27,392 nt of DNA from Noviherbaspirillum_A sp963522035. Lineage in GTDB: Bacteria; Pseudomonadota; Gammaproteobacteria; Burkholderiales; Burkholderiaceae_D. The notes beneath the pieces were generated by a model, which ran no database searches, was not told the DNA's origin, and worked only from the letters and a program-made list of their open reading frames with translations. Of the stretch, positions 7,068 to 14,777 are shown one piece after another; positions within the stretch are counted from its first letter, which is position 1, and each line of letters starts with the position of its first letter. Where the stretch lies: NCBI GenBank assembly GCA_963522035.1, contig CAUQYP010000032.1, positions 1 to 27,392 of the forward strand, written 5' to 3'. Made by a program: the position numbers and the translations under genes.

Positions 7068-9563
7068 TTATTTCTGCCGCTTCTTCCTGCTGCCCGACTT
7101 GTCGCCGGTTTTTCCCTGGGACCGCGTTTTTTGCGTCGACGCCGCCGCGCCGCCAAGGCCGGGCTCGCCACGGCGGCTGCGCGACTTGCGCCCTGGCGCG
7201 CCCTGGTCCTGCGTCGTCGGGTAAGCCGGCGCCGGGGCATCCTGCCCGGCCTGCGCCTTGCCCGCCTCCCTGGTCTTCCTGTTTTCCTGCTCGGCGTCAG
7301 CCTTGCGCGCCTCGTTTTTCAACTGCGTGTGGATGCCGGGCTCGGACACCAGCCGCAGGTCGATCTTGCGGGCGTCGAGGTCGACCCGGCTGACCTGCAC
7401 GGTCACGCGGTCGGTCAGCTGGTAGCGCATGCCGGTGCGCTCGCCGCGCAGTTCGTGGCGCGCTTCGTCGTACTGGAAATAATCGGCGCCCAGCTCGGTG
7501 ACATGCACCAGGCCTTCGATGAACAGCGTGTCGAGCTGCACGAAAATGCCGAACGACGCGACCCCCGAGACAGTGCCGGTAAACTCTTCGCCCAAGTGGT
7601 CGCGAATGAAGTAGCACTTCAGCCAGGCCTCGACGTCGCGCGAGGCTTCGTCGGCGCGGCGCTCGTTGGCCGAGCAATGCACGCCCAGCGACTCCCAGAT
7701 GGCCAGCTCGCCTTCCAGTTTCTTCTTGCCGCTCAGCTTGTCCGCCGCCTGCTTGCGGCGCGCGGCCGGCGACAGCGTCGTGTTCAGTTCGCTGACCTCG
7801 ATGCCGCGCGGGTCGTAGCGCTTGCCCGCGATGATGGCCTTGATTGCGCGGTGCGTGAGCAGGTCCGGGTAGCGCCGGATCGGGCTGGTGAAGTGCGCAT
7901 AGGCTTCATACGACAGGCCGAAATGGCCGATGTTTTCCGGGCTGTAGACCGCCTGCTGCATGGAGCGCAGCAGCATGGTCTGCAGCAGCAGCGCATCGGG
8001 CCGCAGCTTGATCTTGGGCAGCAGCTCGGCATAGTCGGAGGCCGACGGCTTGTCGCCGCCAGCCAGGTTCAGGCCCATCTGCTTCAGGAAAGTGCGCAGC
8101 TGGTCGAGCTTTTCCTTGCTCGGGCTCGCATGCACCCGGAACAGCGTCGGATGCTTGTGGCGCTCGAGCAGGTCGGCCGCGCAGACATTCGCGGCCAGCA
8201 TGCATTCCTCGATCAGCCGGTGCGCGTCATTGCGGGTACGCGGCAGGATCTGTTCGATCTTGCCCGCACCGTTGATGACGATGTAGGTCTCGGTCGTCTC
8301 GAAGTCGATTGCGCCGCGCGCATGGCGCGCCTGCAGGAGGACGTGGAACAGCTCGTACAGGTTTTGCAGGTGCGGCACCAGTTCCTGCCGCTTGGCGGCC
8401 TCGATGCCGCGGGTATTGCCCAGGATGGCAGCGACTTCGTTATACGTGAGACGCGCGGCCGAATGAATGACCGCCGGATAGAACTGGTAAGCCTTGATCT
8501 CGCCCTTGGCGGTAATGACGGCGTCGCAGACCAGGGTCAGGCGGTCGACGGCGGGGTTCAGCGAGCACAGGCCGTTGGACAGCTTTTCCGGCAGCATCGG
8601 GATGACGCGGCGCGGGAAGTAAACCGACGTGCTGCGTTCGAGCGCGTCGGCGTCGAGCGCGTCGTTCGGCCGCACGTAATGGCTGACGTCGGCAATGGCG
8701 ACGATCAGGCGATAGCCCTTGCTGCGGCCAATTTTCACCGGCTCGCAATACACCGCATCGTCGAAGTCGCGCGCGTCCTCGCCGTCGATGGTCACCATCG
8801 GGATATCGCGCAGGTCGACCCGGCCTTCGAGGTCGGCGTCGCGCACTTCGCCCGGCAGCTTGGCGGCCTGTTTCCTGGCCTCGTCGGAGAACTCGTGCGG
8901 CACGCCAAACTTGCGTACCGCGATCTCGATTTCCATGCCGGGGTCGTCGATGTCGCCGAGCACTTCGATCACGCGGCCCACCGGCTGCGTGTAGCGCGAC
9001 GGCTGTTCGGTCAGTTCGACGCTGACCACCTGCCCGCTTTTCGCCTTGCCGGGCGAACCCGCCAGCAGGATGTCCTGGCCGATGCGCTTGTCCTCGGGGA
9101 CCACGATCCATGCGCCGTTTTCATTGAGCAGCCGTCCGATGACACGGGTATTGGCCCGCTCCACGACTTCGACGATGGTGCCCTCGGGCCTGCCGCGGCG
9201 GTCGGTGCCGGTAACGCGCGCCTTGACGCGGTCGCCATGGAGCACTTTCTGCATTTCCTTTTCCGACAGGAAGAGGTCGTCGCCGCCGTCGTCCGGTATC
9301 AGGAAACCGAAGCCGTCGCGATGGCCGCTGACCTTGCCGGAAATGAAATTGGGCGCGTGGCTCAGCTTATAGGTTCCGCTGCGCTCCAGCACGATCTGGC
9401 CGTCGCGCTCCATGGCGTTAAGCCGGCGCGTCAGCCCCTCCATCTCGTCGGGCCCCACTTGCAGTGCGGCGGCGACCGATGCGGCGTCTTGCGGCTCGCT
9501 TGCGGTACGGAGGATGCCGAGAATGTCCTCGCGACTTGGTATGGAATAGGGAAATTGGCTCAA
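7068..9563 (-). CDS. rnr: Ribonuclease R
   Basis: An 831-aa processive 3'-5' exoribonuclease that degrades structured RNA. Domains in order are an N-terminal winged helix (about 10-65), two cold-shock/OB domains (about 70-230), the RNB catalytic domain with the metal-binding motif DGEDARDFDDA (260-270, Asp260/266/268/269), an S1 domain (about 640-738, including GTVSGVASFGIFV), and a 92-residue Lys/Arg-rich tail (740-831) ending GSRKKRQK that probably contacts RNA. The start is TTG at 9563: an in-frame TGA occurs five codons upstream with no ATG or GTG between, and the resulting MSQFPYSIPSREDILGIL agrees with the family N-terminus. The ribosome site is weak. It is the first gene of the rnr-rlmB-yceH operon, and no promoter I trust is visible between it and the tRNA promoter. 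Confidence 0.94.
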   Translation of the reverse strand: MSQFPYSIPSREDILGILRTASEPQDAASVAAALQVGPDEMEGLTRRLNAMERDGQIVLERSGTYKLSHAPNFISGKVSGHRDGFGFLIPDDGGDDLFLSEKEMQKVLHGDRVKARVTGTDRRGRPEGTIVEVVERANTRVIGRLLNENGAWIVVPEDKRIGQDILLAGSPGKAKSGQVVSVELTEQPSRYTQPVGRVIEVLGDIDDPGMEIEIAVRKFGVPHEFSDEARKQAAKLPGEVRDADLEGRVDLRDIPMVTIDGEDARDFDDAVYCEPVKIGRSKGYRLIVAIADVSHYVRPNDALDADALERSTSVYFPRRVIPMLPEKLSNGLCSLNPAVDRLTLVCDAVITAKGEIKAYQFYPAVIHSAARLTYNEVAAILGNTRGIEAAKRQELVPHLQNLYELFHVLLQARHARGAIDFETTETYIVINGAGKIEQILPRTRNDAHRLIEECMLAANVCAADLLERHKHPTLFRVHASPSKEKLDQLRTFLKQMGLNLAGGDKPSASDYAELLPKIKLRPDALLLQTMLLRSMQQAVYSPENIGHFGLSYEAYAHFTSPIRRYPDLLTHRAIKAIIAGKRYDPRGIEVSELNTTLSPAARRKQAADKLSGKKKLEGELAIWESLGVHCSANERRADEASRDVEAWLKCYFIRDHLGEEFTGTVSGVASFGIFVQLDTLFIEGLVHVTELGADYFQYDEARHELRGERTGMRYQLTDRVTVQVSRVDLDARKIDLRLVSEPGIHTQLKNEARKADAEQENRKTREAGKAQAGQDAPAPAYPTTQDQGAPGRKSRSRRGEPGLGGAAASTQKTRSQGKTGDKSGSRKKRQK

Positions 9564-9664
9564 AAGCGTGCGGTTTCAGGTTAAAAAATAGAGCGGCTAG
9601 TGTAACGGACTAAGGCAATATTCGCCTAGCACTATGCCCCCATGGCCGAATCGGTCATCCGGAA

Positions 9665-9692
9665 TTGACTTCGGGAAGTTTTTCTCTATAAT
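9665..9692 (+). promoter_or_regulatory. Sigma-70 promoter of tRNA-Leu
   Basis: TTGACT (-35, 9665-9670), a 16-nt spacer, and a perfect TATAAT (-10, 9687-9692). Transcription would start near 9699, about 27 nt before the tRNA. Confidence 0.85.
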
Positions 9693-9725
9693 GCCAGTCT
9701 TCTTCGGGAAGCAGTATTTCCCCAA

Positions 9726-9810
9726 GCCCACGTGGCGGAATTGGTAGACGCGCATGGTTCAGGTCCATGTGCCGCGAGGTGTGGGGGTTCGAGTCCCTCC
9801 GTGGGCACCA
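9726..9810 (+). tRNA. tRNA-Leu (anticodon CAG)
   Basis: 85 nt with an encoded CCA end. The acceptor stem GCCCACG (9726-9732) pairs with CGTGGGC near the 3' end, discriminator A. The D-arm contains TGGTAGACGC. The anticodon stem CATGG/CCATG encloses the loop TTCAGGT, giving anticodon CAG, which reads CUG. A long class-II variable arm (TGCCGCGAGGTGT) and the T-loop GGTTCGAGTCC confirm leucine. It has its own promoter (9665-9692) and terminator (9816-9849). Confidence 0.97.
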
Positions 9811-9815
9811 AAATC

Positions 9816-9849
9816 AAAAAGGCAGGTTGCGAAAGCAACCTGCCTTTTT
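9816..9849 (+). terminator. Intrinsic terminator of tRNA-Leu
   Basis: A-rich run, then stem GGCAGGTTGC (9821-9830), tetraloop GAAA (9831-9834) and GCAACCTGCC (9835-9844), ending in five T (9845-9849). The flanking A and T runs extend the stem and could make it work in both directions. It begins 6 nt after the CCA end. Confidence 0.94.
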
Positions 9850-9854
9850 CATTT

Positions 9855-9962
9855 TGGCGCCCACGAGCAAAGCGCCTGCGCGCTTTGCGGGAGGGACTCG
9901 AAAGCCCGGCCCTGCAGGGCCGGGCGGGGTCGCGGAACGTGACCGAGCTCCCTCCGTGGGCA
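9855..9962. repeat. Rearranged fragments of the tRNA-Leu 3' end with inserted hairpins
   Basis: 9855-9865 (TGGCGCCCACG) and 9890-9902 (GGAGGGACTCGAA) are together the reverse complement of the tRNA 3' end (one mismatch). They are split by a 9-bp hairpin, GCAAAGCGC/GCGCTTTGC (9867-9888). After a perfect 22-nt palindrome (9904-9925) and another hairpin (9928-9944), 9949-9962 (TCCCTCCGTGGGCA) repeats the tRNA acceptor end in direct orientation. This is not a functional tRNA. Confidence 0.8.
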
Positions 9963-9995
9963 AAACAGCCTTGATTGATGCAATCAATCAAGGCT
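9962..9995 (-). terminator. Probable intrinsic terminator of galE
   Basis: On the minus strand a 13-bp stem, AGCCTTGATTGAT/ATCAATCAAGGCT (9967-9995) with a 3-nt loop, is followed by G and then TTTT (9965-9962). It lies downstream of the galE stop. A second, smaller hairpin, TGATCCG/CGGATCA (10012-10029), lies between them. Confidence 0.55.
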
Positions 9996-10072
9996 CTGCC
10001 TAAAACCTCACTGATCCGTCTGCGGATCAATTAAATCCTAAACCCCTAACCCGCATCGCCCCTACCCGCCAC

Positions 10073-11092
10073 CTAATCGCCGAACCCTTCCGGATTCCCC
10101 TTTTGCCAACGCCAGTGGTCCTCGCACATCTCCCGGATCCCCTTCTCGGCCTGCCATCCCAGCAAGGCCTTCGCCTGCACCGGCGACGCGTAGCAGCTGG
10201 CAATGTCGCCGGGCCGGCGCGGTACGATCTGGTAAGGCACCGGCCGGCCGCTGGCCTGCTCGAATGCCTTGATCGTCTCCAGCACGCTATAGCCCTGCCC
10301 GGTACCGAGGTTTACGGTAAAGCCGCCCTCCTGCGCGAAGAGCCTGTTCAGCGCTGCCACGTGGCCCTTCGCCAGGTCGACCACATGGATATAGTCGCGT
10401 ACGCCGGTACCGTCGGACGTCGGGTAATCATTGCCGAACACCGACAGCCGCTCGCGCCGTCCGACCGCCACTTGCGCGATGAAAGGCATCAGGTTGTTCG
10501 GTATGCCGCGCGGGTCTTCGCCTATCAGGCCGCTTTCGTGGGCGCCGACCGGGTTGAAGTAACGCAGCACGCCGATGCGCCATGCGGCATCGGCCTTTTC
10601 AAGGTCGCCGAGGATCTGCTCGACCATCAGCTTGGAGCGGCCGTACGGATTGGTCACCGACAGCCGCGCGGTCTCGACCAGCGGCAGCGACTCGGGGTCG
10701 CCATACACGGTAGCCGACGAACTGAAGACGAAGTTCTTCACGTTTGCCGCGGCCAGCGCCTCCAGCAGGTTAATGGTGCCGCCGACATTGTTATCGAAAT
10801 ACAGCAGCGGTTTCTCGACCGATTCGCCGACCGCCTTGAGGCCGGCGAAATGAATTACCGCGGCGATCTGCTGCCGCGCCAAAATCGCGTCCAGCGCGGC
10901 GCGGTCGCGGATGTCCGCTTCCTGCAGCGCCAGTTCCTTGCCCGCGATCCGGCTGACCCGCTCGAGCGACTTGCGCGAGCTGTTGCAAAGATTGTCCAGA
11001 GCAACAACGTCGAAGCCGCTTTGCAGCAACTCGACACAGGTATGCGAGCCGATGAAACCGGACGCGCCCGTTACCAGTATGGTTTTAGACAT
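10073..11092 (-). CDS. galE: UDP-glucose 4-epimerase
   Basis: A 339-aa extended short-chain dehydrogenase that interconverts UDP-glucose and UDP-galactose with bound NAD. The nucleotide-binding motif GASGFIG is at 9-15, the dinucleotide acidic end VALDNL at 30-35, the catalytic SSSATVYG block at 124-131, and the Tyr150-xxx-Lys154 pair (NPYGRSK) follows. Full length for GalE, with family landmarks such as HFAGLKAVGES and the C-terminal RRPGDIASCYA. The ATG at 11092 has a GGAAGG ribosome site 8 nt upstream. It stands alone between the tRNA tract and a divergent VanZ gene; its product feeds the polysaccharide genes further right. Confidence 0.95.
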   Translation of the reverse strand: MSKTILVTGASGFIGSHTCVELLQSGFDVVALDNLCNSSRKSLERVSRIAGKELALQEADIRDRAALDAILARQQIAAVIHFAGLKAVGESVEKPLLYFDNNVGGTINLLEALAAANVKNFVFSSSATVYGDPESLPLVETARLSVTNPYGRSKLMVEQILGDLEKADAAWRIGVLRYFNPVGAHESGLIGEDPRGIPNNLMPFIAQVAVGRRERLSVFGNDYPTSDGTGVRDYIHVVDLAKGHVAALNRLFAQEGGFTVNLGTGQGYSVLETIKAFEQASGRPVPYQIVPRRPGDIASCYASPVQAKALLGWQAEKGIREMCEDHWRWQKGNPEGFGD

Positions 11093-11265
11093 GAATGAAA
11101 CCTTCCGAAATGGGTAGTGCGCCTACCACTGAGGTACGACGCAGAAGCCGGCGCCAGGGCCGGTCGCACATGGCAGCATGACGCTGTACCAATGTGCACG
11201 GCAGCAATTCTACTCGCGTACAATCCCGCCTCGTCCCCGTCAGATCAAAGCCCGCGCTTTCCCTC

Positions 11266-12516
11266 ATGCCGCTACCCAGCACCATCACGACAGCCAGTAC
11301 AACTACCTCACCTTGCGAGGCCGGGGAACCGGGCCAGCGCATGGCGCTCGCCGTGCTGGCCTACCTCTGCCTGCTCTACTACGGCAGCCTTTACCCGTTC
11401 GGGTACTGGCGCCATCCTGCTTTCCCGCTGATGCAGTTCCTGCCAATATGGCCCGACCACCTCGACAAGGGCGATGTGCTGCAGAACGTGCTGGTCTACG
11501 CACCGTTCGGCATGCTGTGCACCTTGTGGCTGCTGCGTGCAATGCCGGTGCTGAGCGCCGCAACGCTCGCGATCGCACTTGGCGCGCTGGTCAGCTTCAG
11601 TATCGAATGCCTGCAGCAGTTCAATCCCGCCAGGGTCGCCTCGACCGTCGACATCGTGATGAACACGCTGGGCAGCGCCGGCGGCGCCATGCTGGCCTGC
11701 TCCATCGTGCGCCATACCATTTCAGGCAGGCTGGTCATGGCATGGCGCGACCGCTGGTTCCTGCCCGGCCCACTTGCCAATACCGGGCTGGTGGTCGTCG
11801 GCTTCTGGATATTGTCGCAGACCAGTCCGCTCGTGCCCACGATGGACGTCGGCCATTTCCGGCATGCGCTGGCTGGACTGCTGCGCGCCATCCAGGAACC
11901 GCAAATGGCCGACATTGCCCGCTTCGCGCGTTATGCGCTGATGACTACCGGCCTTGGCCTCATGCTGATGTTGTTGGTGCGGCCGGGCAAGCCGGCTGCG
12001 TTGCTGCTGGCGGCAATGCTGGGCGCGGTCATGTTCGCGAAGATCATCGTGGTCAGCCGCGTGCTGTCGCTCGAAGCGATGGGTGGCACGGCACTGGCTT
12101 TTGCAGCCTGCCTCGTGATACGGCGGCTGCCGGCCAGGCTGCCGGCGGCAGTCGGCATGATGTCGATCGCCGCCGGCTTCGCCGTTTCCGAATTGGCGCC
12201 GGGCGGCATCGGCATCGGCGTATCGTTCAACTGGATCCCGTTCGCCGGCCACATGCGCTCCATCACGGCGCTTGAAAATATCCTGGAGCTGCTGTGGCCA
12301 TTCATGGCGATCGCCTGGTTCGTTCGCTGGAACGCGCCGGCCAGGCTGGTTGCCCTGCATGCCATCGTCGGCGCGGTGATCGTCGGGGGTGCGGTCTTCG
12401 CGATGGAATGGCAACAGCAGTGGCTGCCCGGCCGTTATGGCGACATGACGCAGGTCCTGCTGTGCGTGGCCGGCTGGATCATGCCATGGTGCGTCCGCAA
12501 AGACGCAACGGGCTAG
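11266..12516 (+). CDS. VanZ-family integral membrane protein
   Basis: A 416-aa polytopic membrane protein. The first 150 residues carry the VanZ pattern: SLYPF, QNVLVYAPFGML, SIECLQQFNPARVASTVDIVMNTLGSAGG. About six more membrane segments follow, so the protein is longer than a minimal VanZ domain. VanZ-like proteins are frequent next to EPS and exosortase genes; the biochemical role is unknown, possibly cell-envelope or polymer related. The start is uncertain. ATG at 11266 follows a possible -10 TACAAT (11219-11224) but lacks a clear ribosome site. ATG at 11341, just before the first membrane helix, is an alternative. An upstream ATG at 11194 looks unlikely. It converges on the transglycosylase gene, with overlapping stop codons. 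Confidence 0.8.
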   Translation: MPLPSTITTASTTTSPCEAGEPGQRMALAVLAYLCLLYYGSLYPFGYWRHPAFPLMQFLPIWPDHLDKGDVLQNVLVYAPFGMLCTLWLLRAMPVLSAATLAIALGALVSFSIECLQQFNPARVASTVDIVMNTLGSAGGAMLACSIVRHTISGRLVMAWRDRWFLPGPLANTGLVVVGFWILSQTSPLVPTMDVGHFRHALAGLLRAIQEPQMADIARFARYALMTTGLGLMLMLLVRPGKPAALLLAAMLGAVMFAKIIVVSRVLSLEAMGGTALAFAACLVIRRLPARLPAAVGMMSIAAGFAVSELAPGGIGIGVSFNWIPFAGHMRSITALENILELLWPFMAIAWFVRWNAPARLVALHAIVGAVIVGGAVFAMEWQQQWLPGRYGDMTQVLLCVAGWIMPWCVRKDATG

Positions 12517-13415
12517 TTGCCCGCGAGCCTGGTGCTGAGCATCGGCGACGCCGCAACCAGGTTCTGCCGGTACGGATGGCTGGTCTTGCGATAGAGCGCG
12601 GTAATGCGGCGGACGTAATCTCGGGTTTCCGGATAGGGAGGAATGCCGCGATGTCTCTCGACCGCTCGTTCCCCGGCGTTATAGGCGGCGGCCACCAGCG
12701 GCACATCGCCCTTGAAGAAGGCCAGCAGCCACTGAAGATAAGCCACGCCGCCCTTGATGTTGTCCTCGGCGTTGAAAGCGTCCTTGACCCTGAACCGTTT
12801 TGCGGTGTCGGGGATCAGTTGCATCAGGCCCTGCGCATTCTTGGGAGACACTGCGTTGGCGTTGAAACCCGACTCCACCGAGATGAACGCCAGTACCAGT
12901 TGCGGATCGACTTCGTACTTGGGCGATACCTTGCCGACGACGTTGTAGATATAGCCGCGCGGGTAATTCGGCTCGCGTCCCGGCAGGAGCTCCTCCGTTG
13001 CGGGCGCCTGCACGACCTTCGGTGGCGGCGTCAGGCATGCCGGCACGACCGGCTTCGCCGCGGCAGCCAGCTTTTGCATGTTCTGCGCCTGCACGTGGCC
13101 CTGCTGCGCAGCCAGGCTGAAAAGATGCGCGGCAACCCCGTCGTCCCGGGGTACGCCGCGGCCATTTGCATACATCCAGCCCAAGCCGTACTGGCCATCC
13201 GCATTACCAGCTTTCGCAGCAGCGCAATAAAGCTCGGTCGCACGGGCATAGTCGCGCGCTACCCCCTCCGCGTGTTCGTACCTCGCTGCCTCGGCAACTA
13301 GCGCCGCTGCATTGCGGCCTACGTCGATCGCCGCCTGGCGGGGATCGGCGAATGCAGCGCTGCTTGCCAGTAGCGTCGTATAAAGCACAAAAACGCTGGA
13401 GCGGTAAAAAAGCAT
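12513..13415 (-). CDS. Sel1-repeat lytic transglycosylase, exported
   Basis: A 300-aa periplasmic enzyme predicted to cleave peptidoglycan between MurNAc and GlcNAc, leaving 1,6-anhydro ends. A signal peptide (1-23, cleavage after AFA) is followed by Sel1-like repeats (about 43-115, including YGLGWMYANGRGVPRD) and a Pro/Ala linker. The SLT domain (about 165-285) has catalytic Glu181 in VESGFN, then AQGLMQLIPDTA, NIKGGVAYL and AAAYNAGE. I chose ATG at 13415 because an AAAGGTGG ribosome site lies 4 nt upstream and the signal peptide begins cleanly there; ATGs at 13430 and 13481 are weaker. It ends tail-to-tail with the VanZ gene. Similar transglycosylases often accompany envelope-spanning export systems. 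Confidence 0.88.
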   Translation of the reverse strand: MLFYRSSVFVLYTTLLASSAAFADPRQAAIDVGRNAAALVAEAARYEHAEGVARDYARATELYCAAAKAGNADGQYGLGWMYANGRGVPRDDGVAAHLFSLAAQQGHVQAQNMQKLAAAAKPVVPACLTPPPKVVQAPATEELLPGREPNYPRGYIYNVVGKVSPKYEVDPQLVLAFISVESGFNANAVSPKNAQGLMQLIPDTAKRFRVKDAFNAEDNIKGGVAYLQWLLAFFKGDVPLVAAAYNAGERAVERHRGIPPYPETRDYVRRITALYRKTSHPYRQNLVAASPMLSTRLAGN

Positions 13416-13744
13416 CGAGCCACCTTTCATCGGTTCTTTATTGATTGACTTCGCATTCGCCGGAAAGCAAGCGTGGGACAATTCGTTTCATTATTCACAA
13501 CTAGTTATGCGAGCATCATCTGCTGCAACTTGCGAGACATGGATCGGGCGATCGGTGGGTATTTCCTGGTTCGGTATAATGCTCGCTTTCGCTAATTACG
13601 TGTGATTATAGCAACATCCCATTGCGTGGCATCAAATTGATAGCAAGATAACATGATTCTTGTTGGTAACTATTTGTGTTCATCTGTTAGTATTGGCTGG
13701 ACGTGTTATTGATATAGTGTCGAATTGAAAAGACGGAGCAAAAC
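13416..13744. other. Divergent intergenic region before the HPr-rel-A operon
   Basis: 329 nt that is visibly more AT-rich than its surroundings, especially 13596-13730. A perfect TATAAT (13575-13580) has no good -35. A second -10-like TATAGT lies at 13713-13718, close to the operon. A ribosome site, GGAG (13735-13738), precedes ATG 13745 by 6 nt. The region must hold the promoters of both the transglycosylase and the plus-strand operon, but I cannot assign either with confidence. Confidence 0.5.
13420..13427 (-). promoter_or_regulatory. Ribosome binding site deciding the transglycosylase start
   Basis: AAAGGTGG on the minus strand, 4 nt upstream of ATG 13415. It favours this start over the in-frame ATGs at 13430 and 13481. 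Confidence 0.65.
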
Positions 13745-14494
13745 ATGACGATGGAAAATCCAGGGCACGAGCAAACCAAGCCGACGGTTGACAACGTACA
13801 GCCGCCGACCGCGGGAAATGTGCCGAATCCATCGCGCCGGCGTTTCAACCGCGCTGGCGTGGGTGCTTCCGCCGTTGTGATGACGCTGGCTAGCCGTTCG
13901 GTGATGGCAAACATGACCTGCACGACGCCGTCGGGCTTTCATTCAGCCAACTTGAGCCGCCAAGGCGGTGCCGGAGATGCGCCAGTCCAGTGTAGAGGCC
14001 TCAGCTATCAGGACTGGATGGCAGCGCAGGAGTGGAATCCTCCAAGATCGATGCTTTTCTCGGAGGCATTCGGCACGATTCCCCGCGAAGACCTGATCGT
14101 GGGAGCACCTGCTTCTTCGGGTTTCAGGATGGCTCCCAGCGCAGGTGCCGGATCGTCCTCCAGTAATGGCAGTAGCAGCAGGAACAACAGTTTTGGCGCC
14201 AGCACCACAAGCAGCGTTGCCTTGAAATTGAAGGATGCAACCTTGGAGCAGGCGATGCTTGGCAGTCAGACGCCGCTGGTGATCAAGCACCTGATTGCCG
14301 CGCTGCTCAACGCCAGATCCAACCGAAGCACGAACCCGTCGGTCTCAATGGTGCTGAAGATTTTCGCGGATTGGAACAGCAGAAATTCGTATGAAGTGTC
14401 GGGCGGTGTCATGTGGTCAACCGATGACATCATCGAGTACCTCCAGTACTCACAGACTCCAGGCGCTCCTACTTTCCCGCCCAAACGCTCCTGA
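13745..14494 (+). CDS. Tat-signal exported protein ending in Ser, candidate HPr-rel-A substrate
   Basis: A 249-aa protein of unknown function. A 30-residue polar N-region precedes a twin-arginine signal, SRRRFNRAGVGASA (30-43), with a hydrophobic stretch and likely cleavage after SVMA (Ala55). The mature part starts with a Cys59/Cys83 segment (CTTPSGFHSANLSR ... CRGLSYQDW), then a Ser/Gly/Asn-rich linker (about 132-157). A compact C-terminal domain follows, with LVIKHLIAALLNARSN and WSTDDIIEYLQYSQ. The last residues are TFPPKRS, so the C-terminus is a free Ser. It is the first gene of a four-gene operon, 4 nt before the PqqD-like gene, which suggests it is the protein acted on by the kinase and nucleotidyltransferase. 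That role is my inference. The composition looks less GC-biased than its neighbours. Confidence 0.75.
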   Translation: MTMENPGHEQTKPTVDNVQPPTAGNVPNPSRRRFNRAGVGASAVVMTLASRSVMANMTCTTPSGFHSANLSRQGGAGDAPVQCRGLSYQDWMAAQEWNPPRSMLFSEAFGTIPREDLIVGAPASSGFRMAPSAGAGSSSSNGSSSRNNSFGASTTSSVALKLKDATLEQAMLGSQTPLVIKHLIAALLNARSNRSTNPSVSMVLKIFADWNSRNSYEVSGGVMWSTDDIIEYLQYSQTPGAPTFPPKRS

Positions 14495-14498
14495 CCGG

Positions 14499-14777
14499 AT
14501 GAATTGGAGGCTGCGTACCGGCCAGTTGCTGCGCACCCTTGCGGGGGATGACGAGTCGGTCGTCTACAACGATCGTTCCGGAGAAACCCACCTTCTCGGC
14601 GCCGCCGCCGTCGGCCTGCTGGAACACCTGCGCAAGGGTCCAGCCGATTTTTCCAGCATGTGCCTGGCGCTCGAGACGACATGGGAGTTCGAGTCCGCTG
14701 CCGAGCTGCAGCGGGTCGTGCTAGTACTGACGGACGAGCTCGACGCGCTAGGCCTGATAGAACCTTCCCTGCCTTGA
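14499..14777 (+). CDS. HPr-rel-A system PqqD-family peptide chaperone
   Basis: A 92-aa PqqD-like protein. In characterised relatives this fold binds the leader of a peptide or protein substrate and delivers it to a modifying enzyme. The small beta-sheet unit is VVYNDRSGETHLLGAAAVGLLEHL (hallmark T-H-L-L, then helix), followed by a helical C-terminal half with the typical regular acidic/hydrophobic pattern (LTDELDALGLIEP). The ATG at 14499 gives the family-like beginning MNWRLRTGQLL. The ribosome site is poor, so coupling to the upstream gene (4-nt gap) is likely. Its TGA overlaps the TTG start of the kinase. An in-frame upstream ATG at 14391 lies inside the preceding gene and is not credible. 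Confidence 0.82.
   Translation: MNWRLRTGQLLRTLAGDDESVVYNDRSGETHLLGAAAVGLLEHLRKGPADFSSMCLALETTWEFESAAELQRVVLVLTDELDALGLIEPSLP

Noticed and set aside
5817..9584. A 1255-codon open frame on the plus strand, antisense to rnr, rlmB and the start of yceH
   Set aside because: It mirrors the codon pattern of the GC-rich genes beneath it, has no recognisable domain (Arg/His/Gln/Val-rich), and spans several well-supported genes.
13507..13605. A 32-codon ORF upstream of the Tat-protein gene with a hydrophobic C-terminal half
   Set aside because: No ribosome site, no family resemblance, and it overlaps the best -10 box of the region. It could only be revived by conservation or ribosome profiling.
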